Shown: one piece after another, positions 57,509-64,000 of the stretch
How the letters are laid out: every line of letters starts with the position of its first letter
Position numbering within the stretch: position 1 is the stretch's first letter
Translations under genes and position numbers: made by a program
The notes under the pieces: model-generated
Seen by the model: the letters and a program-made list of their open reading frames with translations, nothing else
What the model was told of the DNA's origin: nothing
Database searches by the model: none
NCBI GenBank assembly: GCA_021613335.1
Contig: JAJTWR010000448.1
Coordinates: 684,501 to 748,500, forward strand
Source: Whitmania pigra
Taxonomy: Eukaryota; Annelida; Clitellata; Hirudinida; Haemopidae
Length of the DNA: 64,000 nt
Direction of reading: 5' to 3'

Positions 57509-59068
57509 TTATGGGTTATTCTCGACATCAAGACTTAACCCGCAAGATTGCAAAACATTTAGGAGTTGTCCATAAAAGTGTCTTATTCTAGACATATTAT
57601 CCATGACATTGTTTACGATTTCCGTGTCAATGTATTTTTTGGAATGTTGTCTCATTGCAACCTCTTTTTGGCAGTCTTGGAATAAGTGATATTTGTAATG
57701 ACGTACAAAGTGATAGTTAATTGCAAGAGTTAGTTCGGAATCACTTATGTAAAACAGAAATTTCTCCTCATCATTCCATGAGTTGTTTGGTCCAGCACTA
57801 AGTGTCCGACAGTCGTAACAAGGCCCGTACAGACTCAAACATTTAGTAGCCATGACTGTCGGATCGTTTGTTGCTTGGCAGCAAACTAAATTCTGAGTTG
57901 AGGATATCACCAATGCGGATGCTGTATAGCATGGGAATGCGTCCAAAGCATTTTTGAAGTTTGGATCCCATTGGGTTTGTGATGCGAGCAATTCCCGAGC
58001 GTTTTCTAAGATAGAATCGACTTGGTTCATCGACTGTAAACAATGTTCTACTTTTTTATTTTTTGACATCATGCTCAAAAAGTTATTGTCAATGGCATGA
58101 TTGACGAGGCAATAAACGTATACTTTTAACATCTGTACAACTGGCGATCCATTCAGATTTTCATCTAAGACTTCTGGCAAGACTTCGTTTTCAAAGAAAA
58201 CGGTATGTTCGTCCATCTTATTTACTTTAATGGCCACAAACTCGTTCGCTCTGTTTTTTGTAAAACCCCTATACTTTTTCGAACTTCGAAAGATGGCCGG
58301 GTTGTCTGGCGTAGGCATGTACTTTACCAACATGTTGGCGTCATTAATTTTCCATATGCTTATATTTTCAGTTTTGTACAGATTCTCTCTCTCTATAACA
58401 AATCTTCCCCTTTCAAAGTCATGGGCTTTCTTTGGGCAAGAAAACAGAACTTTGTCCAGTTTGGGCTGAACGCTTGCAACGAGTTTCTTATTTTTTCCCG
58501 GTTTGACAAAATTTTTGCTTTTAATCCGTCGTTTGCCTTTCCACATTTCTTCGGAACTAGACGATGATTCAGAATAAGTCTCTTCCCCTGCTTCGTAGAT
58601 ATAATCGTCATCTGAACTGCTTTTTCTTTTCCTCCTTTCAACATTTTTCGTCAAGAACTGTTTCGCAGTATGTCCGACTTTTAGAGGCACTTGAAACGAC
58701 GGTAACATCTCTTTACGGTACTTTTTCTGTGCACTCACAGAAGGCAGTGTGGAGGGCCATTGGAAAGAAACGCTTGTTTCGGGAAGGACTAACGGTGTCA
58801 ACTCTGCATAAATCTTTTGGTTTTCGGGCGACAGCTGAGAACGTTCAAGGTTTGAGTTGTTATAAATTAGGTCTCCATTTATCTGTATGTTATCTGGAAA
58901 CAATTGTTCCTTAAAAAACTGATGTTCTATGGAGCCTTCAGCAGAAGTTACTAGGACCACCCCATCGTCCACCGTCCTGTCCTTGTTGGTTTGTTTTATG
59001 CTGATGACGCAGTCGCTTATGTCGATGCCGGTTTGCTTAATGAGGTTGAGAAGTTCTAATTCGTTCAT
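57509..59068 (-). CDS. DUF4211-like protein, short form 2
   Basis: 519 aa, intronless, tandem paralogue of short form 1 (offset about 2.76 kb). The first ~65 residues are almost identical and the rest is clearly diverged. Same order: head module, SSSDDDYIYEAGEETYSES patch (about 153-170), Lys-rich stretch, then ISIWKINDANMLVKYMPTP, LVCCQATNDPTVMATKCL, SLYGPCYDCRTL and INYHFVRHYKYHLFQDCQKE. Uneven divergence along the gene suggests conversion at the 5' end or selection for change in the middle. Confidence 0.62.
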   Translation of the reverse strand: MNELELLNLIKQTGIDISDCVISIKQTNKDRTVDDGVVLVTSAEGSIEHQFFKEQLFPDNIQINGDLIYNNSNLERSQLSPENQKIYAELTPLVLPETSVSFQWPSTLPSVSAQKKYRKEMLPSFQVPLKVGHTAKQFLTKNVERRKRKSSSDDDYIYEAGEETYSESSSSSEEMWKGKRRIKSKNFVKPGKNKKLVASVQPKLDKVLFSCPKKAHDFERGRFVIERENLYKTENISIWKINDANMLVKYMPTPDNPAIFRSSKKYRGFTKNRANEFVAIKVNKMDEHTVFFENEVLPEVLDENLNGSPVVQMLKVYVYCLVNHAIDNNFLSMMSKNKKVEHCLQSMNQVDSILENARELLASQTQWDPNFKNALDAFPCYTASALVISSTQNLVCCQATNDPTVMATKCLSLYGPCYDCRTLSAGPNNSWNDEEKFLFYISDSELTLAINYHFVRHYKYHLFQDCQKEVAMRQHSKKYIDTEIVNNVMDNMSRIRHFYGQLLNVLQSCGLSLDVENNP

Positions 59069-60448
59069 TATTTTGGAACGCTGTTGTCAGTATTATACAA
59101 TAACTGATATTTCGATGATTTCTTCTTGGTTGGTGTCTGTCCATTAGTCAGTAGCTCGTACCATAAAAAAGATTATGAATATAAGCTTTATATATTTTTT
59201 AATTAAATTATTAATAATCAATTTTATCGTTTTATTATATTTAACAAAAATATATTTAATAGTGCAATTATTTAATACAAGTTAATAATGTTTTGATTTA
59301 AACAATCTGTTTAGCCGACTTTGCCCGAGTTTAGGTGGCTTTCTGATTTTTGAAGCAGCAAGCGCAAAAAAGAAATGTCAGTAAAAAAAAAGCCCGTAAG
59401 AATCTACAACCACTGTGGTTGTTGCACCCAATTTCTAGACTCTAAATTAAAAAAAAGAGCGTTTTAAAATAAAAAGATAAGGTATGCTAAGGTATATAAT
59501 GTTAACTACTTGTAGAGAAATTAAATTTCTCAGTATCGACGTTCGGATTACTAATTTATATCGTCTGCTAAAGGCACTGTTTACACGTTTAGGCTTTGAG
59601 GTACTACATTATTGACCCTAGACTTTTCTAACAATTGCAGTTGTAAAATAAAGTAAAAATGCAAATATCGCTCATAAAAAATTATGTATTCATAATATTT
59701 TTCTAATCTCCAATCTTTTAGCTTTGAGTAAAATTTATGAAGATCTGCATGGGTACTAAAACAGCGCCATCTTGCGAAAACAAATGTTTAATCTAAAAAC
59801 CAATTAACTCGTATTTATAGTTCAATTAATTAATCATTCAACTTTGTTAATGTCATATTTAAAATTTAAATTTTTAAAATAAAGTTTTTGTAAAATAAAA
59901 ATAAATAATTAAGGTGAAGGTCTTTTACTCGAGGGTCAACTGAAGGGTTTGTTATTCTGAATAAGAAGCAAGTGATTCAAGCTAGAGATTCAAGTCTGTA
60001 GCAAGTGTGCAGGTGTGTGTGTGTGTGGCTTAGAGATTAATTTTTGAAGAAAGTATTTTTGCGCTTAATTGTTATTAGATATTACATTTTGCGCAACTTC
60101 TTAATTGTTCTAAAACCTCTTGAACCTATCCAAGAAAATCAGAAAAATTAGCTCATTTAAGAGTTGAAACTTAAGATTTTTTAAGCCCAACTTAGTTTTT
60201 ATAAGTTTTGTTTTAACCCTCTATGGAACATTTTCTTGACAGTTATCTGTCCTCATTTGCATATGAAGAATATTAGCTATGTATTAATTCACAGCTAATT
60301 TTTTGTTTAATGCAAATAACACTCTGGCTTGGATTCTTCAGCTTTCTTCTACATTCGACTCAACTCGTCCCCTCGGCAAAGGATCCCTAAGCGCAACAAC
60401 CACATTCTCGACTAGATCAAAGTTTTTTTTGTCTCAAACTTCAAGAAC
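59069..60448. other. Intergenic region and glycogen phosphorylase promoter
   Basis: No gene recognised. A short (GT)n tract lies at 60013-60027. The phosphorylase ATG at 60449 is preceded by CAAACTTCAAGAAC. Confidence 0.4.
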
Positions 60449-63400
60449 ATGGCGCAGAAACCGCAGTCGGATCACGATAAGATGAAGCAGATCAGCGTCC
60501 GTGGGATCGCCCAGGTGGAGAACGTGGCTAACATAAAGAAGGCATTCAGCCGTCACATCCATTACACTCTAGTCAAGGACAGGAACGTTGCCACGAACAG
60601 GGACTACTATCTGACCCTGGCTCACACTGTGAGGGACCACCTGGTTGGCCGGTGGATCAGAACTCAGCAGAGGTACTACGAGACTGACCCGAAGGTGAGA
60701 AAATCGATTGAGATTGTGATTAGATTTGGAAGTTCTAGATGTGGAAGTTATTTAAGTGCATTGTAACTTGAGGATGATGGTGATAATGATTGCTTCTCTA
60801 GTGTTGATCTGAAGTTGTCTGAGCTTTCCTTTGGCTGCCTTTGCAGCTGCTGTTATTGTTGTTTTGTGCATTGATGTTGTTACTGTTGACTGGGATAATA
60901 CTGATTGGAGTCTGTTTACATTCAAAAATTAAAATAATTTGATGAAGTAATTTTTAATATTTTGAATATAGTGACCTCAGTTGTTATTAAAGAGATTTAG
61001 AGTAGCATAAATTATGTTAAAGAAAAAAATTAAAGTTTTAATGCATACTGTGCAAATTAATTATTATTACAATGCATATTACAAAGTGTTATTAATTCAT
61101 ATCTGACTATAATTTGTTTATACATTTAATTATCTGTTGTCATCTAATAATAATCAAAAGGCATGTATCAACTCTTCTGATTGATTTAAAATCTCCTTTT
61201 TATAAATTACAATCACCCAATGTTTTAAGACATCATAGGAGATTATTTGTCGATTATTTTTAAACCTTTAAAAACATTCGACAGAGAATCTACTACCTGT
61301 CCCTGGAGTTTTACATGGGCAGGACTCTCTCCAACACCATGCTCAACCTCGGCCTCCAGAATTCCGTCGACGAGGCTCTCTACCAGGTGAGGAAGCGTAC
61401 TTGCTTAGATGCGCAGATTCTGCAGTACCAGCATCACTTATTAGTATTGCTAAGTAGTTTCGATAACTACATTCTTAATGAACTACTTAGTAATTAATTA
61501 ATTATTAATTAGCTAGTGCATCACATGATATCAATCACATGCAAACATATCTTCGATGAAAATAATGTTGACGATTTCAGTTGGGTCTGAACATTGAAGA
61601 GCTCGAGGACATCGAGGAAGATGCAGGTCTTGGAAACGGGGGTCTCGGGAGGCTGGCGGCCTGCTTCCTCGACTCCATGGCTACCCTCGGACTTGCCGCA
61701 TACGGTTACGGGCTGAGATACGACTACGGCATCTTTACCCAGAAGATTCAGAATGGCTGGCAGGCAAGAATATTATGATGATGGTTCTTTTGGAAATGTA
61801 TAAATATATGAATATATACTAGCAGAATACATTATGTGCTTATTGGCTGTAGGATGTATTATGTAGTATGCATAATCTAGTTCAAAGTGTAGTACATAGT
61901 TGAATGTTAACATGCCACATGTTGTTTGTTGTAATTGAATTGGATGCTGATTAAAGAAATTTGTTTCAAAATGTATAACATTCCTTTCTTTAATGTTTTA
62001 ATACAGCATACTTTAAATCTTAATCATCATAATTACATTAACTATGCAGCAATAGTAAATCTATAAATTGCTTGCACTAATTGTTAATCAATAATTAACC
62101 ACTCAGGTTGAGGAGCCGGACGATTGGTTGAAGTACGGAAATCCGTGGGAAAAAGCCAGGCCCGAGTACACCATACCCATCAGCTTCTACGGATGGGTGG
62201 ATAACACACCCAATGGTCCAGTTTGGAGGGATACCAAGGTATCACTATCATGGCCTTTTTTTTATCATTATTAGTGTCAATAATTACGTTTACATTAATT
62301 ACGTCTATATGTTAAAAACATGTAATATTACTTTAGTTTAATAATATTAATAATGTAATAATTAGTATCTTTAATATTTAATCAGACAGTCTTGGCCATG
62401 CCCTTCGACAGTCCGGTCCCCGGTTATGCCAACAACTGCGTCAACACGTTGAGGCTGTGGTCTGCCAAAGCGCCTGCCAGCTTTAACCTGAAATTCTGTA
62501 AGTTGTTACGACGATGATGATGGTGATACTTTGGGTGATGATGATAATGATTAACATACCTTGGATGATAATGATGGTGATACTTTGGGTGATGATGATA
62601 ATGATTAACATACCTTGGATGATAATGATGATTATACTTTGGGTGATGATGATAATGATTAAAATACTTTGGATGGTAATGACGATGATACTTTGGATTG
62701 ATACCGTGGATGGTGATTTGGATGATGTAATGATTATGTATTATGATAATTATGTTATGATGGATATTGACGTGTTATGGTTGACTCTTTGAGATCATTT
62801 CCATAATTATTCCATAACATAACTTCTATTTTCCCGACAGTTAACAGCGGACAGTACATCGATGCAGTCTGTGACAGGAACCTGGCGGAGAACATCTCAA
62901 GGGTTCTTTACCCGAACGACAACGTCAGTACCTTATTTTGTCCACTTACGAGATTTCATAATTAAATTACAATACATTAATAATTAGATATTAAGTTATT
63001 AATATTGTTCTTGATATTGTCATTGTTGTTTTTATTATTATTATTGTTATTATTATTATTTAGACATTATTTTAATCGACATTAATTAACATGCACATTT
63101 TTTCCTCCGACAGTTCTTCGAGGGCAAAGAGTTGCGTCTGAAGCAGGAGTACTTTCTGGTGTCAGCGACACTTTCTGACATCATCAGGAGGTTCAAGGCT
63201 TCCAAGTTCGGCTCGAGGGAAAACGTCCGCAAGTCCTTCCAACTCTTCCCCGAGAAGGTGATTGGATTGTTGATTATGTTTATGATATTTAGTAAACTAG
63301 TGGTGGTGGTAATAATAACGAATAGTAAATATTGTAATGTAATTGATAATAAATAAAGTAAGATATGTAATGGTTACTTTTAATGTAATATTAATAATTC

Positions 63401-64000
63401 AGTGTATATATTTATTAAGTTAATATTTATATAATTAATGTTATAATATTTATATAATTTATTTTAGATATTTATGTATATTTATTAAGTATTATATATA
63501 TTAAAAGTATCATGTATAAGCATTATAACTTATACATTATATTATTGTTACATTCAGTAATTAATATACAACTTGTTCAATTGATCTATTCCAGGTTGCT
63601 ATCCAGCTGAACGACACCCATCCTTCCCTTGCCATCCCCGAACTGATGAGGGTTTTATTGGACATCGAGAAGATGACTTGGGATGAGGTGAGTTGATGGT
63701 GAACATGCTAGTGGTGATGTTTAAAGCAATGGCAGCATCGTAGGATACTAATGTCATACTGTAGAATCACTATCGACTACGATATATTGAAAATGTTAAG
63801 CCATTAAAAGTTACACAGTTACAATAACTTGTAAAGAATCTAAACAATCTAAACAATAAATTTACTTAATTTGTAAAACGAATCTACCGTCGTCTCTTAA
63901 TTCCTGCCTTCGATGCCATCGTCCAGGCCTGGTCCCTGACCACGAGAACCTGTGCCTACACGAACCACACCGTCCTCCCAGAGGCTCTGGAGAGGTGGCC
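60449..64000 (+). CDS. PYG: Glycogen phosphorylase, 5' half (runs off the edge)
   Basis: Releases glucose-1-phosphate from glycogen in the cytosol. Exons: 60449-60694, 61285-61386, 61581-61763, 62107-62238, 62386-62497, 62841-62923, 63114-63257, 63595-63687, 63927-64000 (continues), giving 389 aa of about 840. The phosphorylase-kinase site KQISVRG (Ser16) is present, so control by phosphorylation is likely. Other landmarks: [93 protein letters not shown], and [19 protein letters not shown]. Intron 3 begins with GC (CAG|GCAAGA). The C-terminal domain with the PLP lysine is beyond the window. Confidence 0.97.
62510..62715. repeat. 54-bp minisatellite, phosphorylase intron 5
   Basis: About three and a half copies of a 54-bp unit built from TACTTTGGGTGATGATGATA and ATGATTAACATACCTTGGAT. 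The open frame across it is a repeat artefact. Confidence 0.92.

Noticed and set aside
62514..62792. 92-codon open frame in phosphorylase intron 5
   Set aside because: Period of 18 residues equals the 54-bp minisatellite, and it lies between two in-frame phosphorylase exons.

Overview
The window is nuclear DNA of an animal. It is AT-rich, has spliced genes with short phase-conserved exons, carries long trinucleotide-repeat tracts in introns, and encodes clear metazoan orthologues (Rab5, amphiphysin/BIN1, CCDC97, a class II ARF, a taperin/phostensin-type protein, glycogen phosphorylase) plus U1 snRNA genes. Gene content fits a bilaterian invertebrate; I cannot name the phylum from the sequence.

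Layout. 1-9.3 kb is retrocopy- and transposon-rich: a LINE reverse-transcriptase fragment, an intronless UAP56/DDX39B-like helicase, a 214-bp MITE, an intronless TFIIF-beta (RAP30) gene, a 1121-bp defective hAT transposon with a perfect 8-bp target duplication, and a recent tandem duplication of an intronless RGG-box gene of probable SERBP1/HABP4/Vig type. 11.6-14.4 kb holds Rab5 (5 exons, +). 16.9-28.3 kb holds amphiphysin (14 exons, -) with repeat-laden introns. 29-36 kb holds a degraded RAP30 copy, seven U1 snRNA genes in one orientation, and a HECT ligase pseudogene inside the U1 array. 36.5-45.6 kb holds CCDC97 (+), an ARF4/5-like GTPase (-) and the taperin/phostensin-like gene (+). 48-59 kb holds four related intronless genes (two long +, two short -), which I read as a local expansion of DUF4211-like chromatin proteins, the long ones with AT-hooks. 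60.4 kb to the end is the 5' half of glycogen phosphorylase.

Most interesting signal. Two of the seven U1 genes (31343 and 35192) carry A instead of U at U1 position 6, giving ACUAACCUG instead of ACUUACCUG. All U1 stems, the Sm site, the U1A and U1-70K loops and a PSE-like box are kept. This variant is the exact complement of 5' splice sites reading CAG|GUUAGU. In the six spliced genes here, 10 of 35 deduced donors have U at +3 (five are GUUAG) and five more have C at +3, far above what is usual in animals. The window may therefore show a split U1 repertoire matched to an unusual donor class. Small-scale splicing-related content (UAP56-like helicase, CCDC97, U1 array) lies in one window, but I attach no functional meaning to that clustering.
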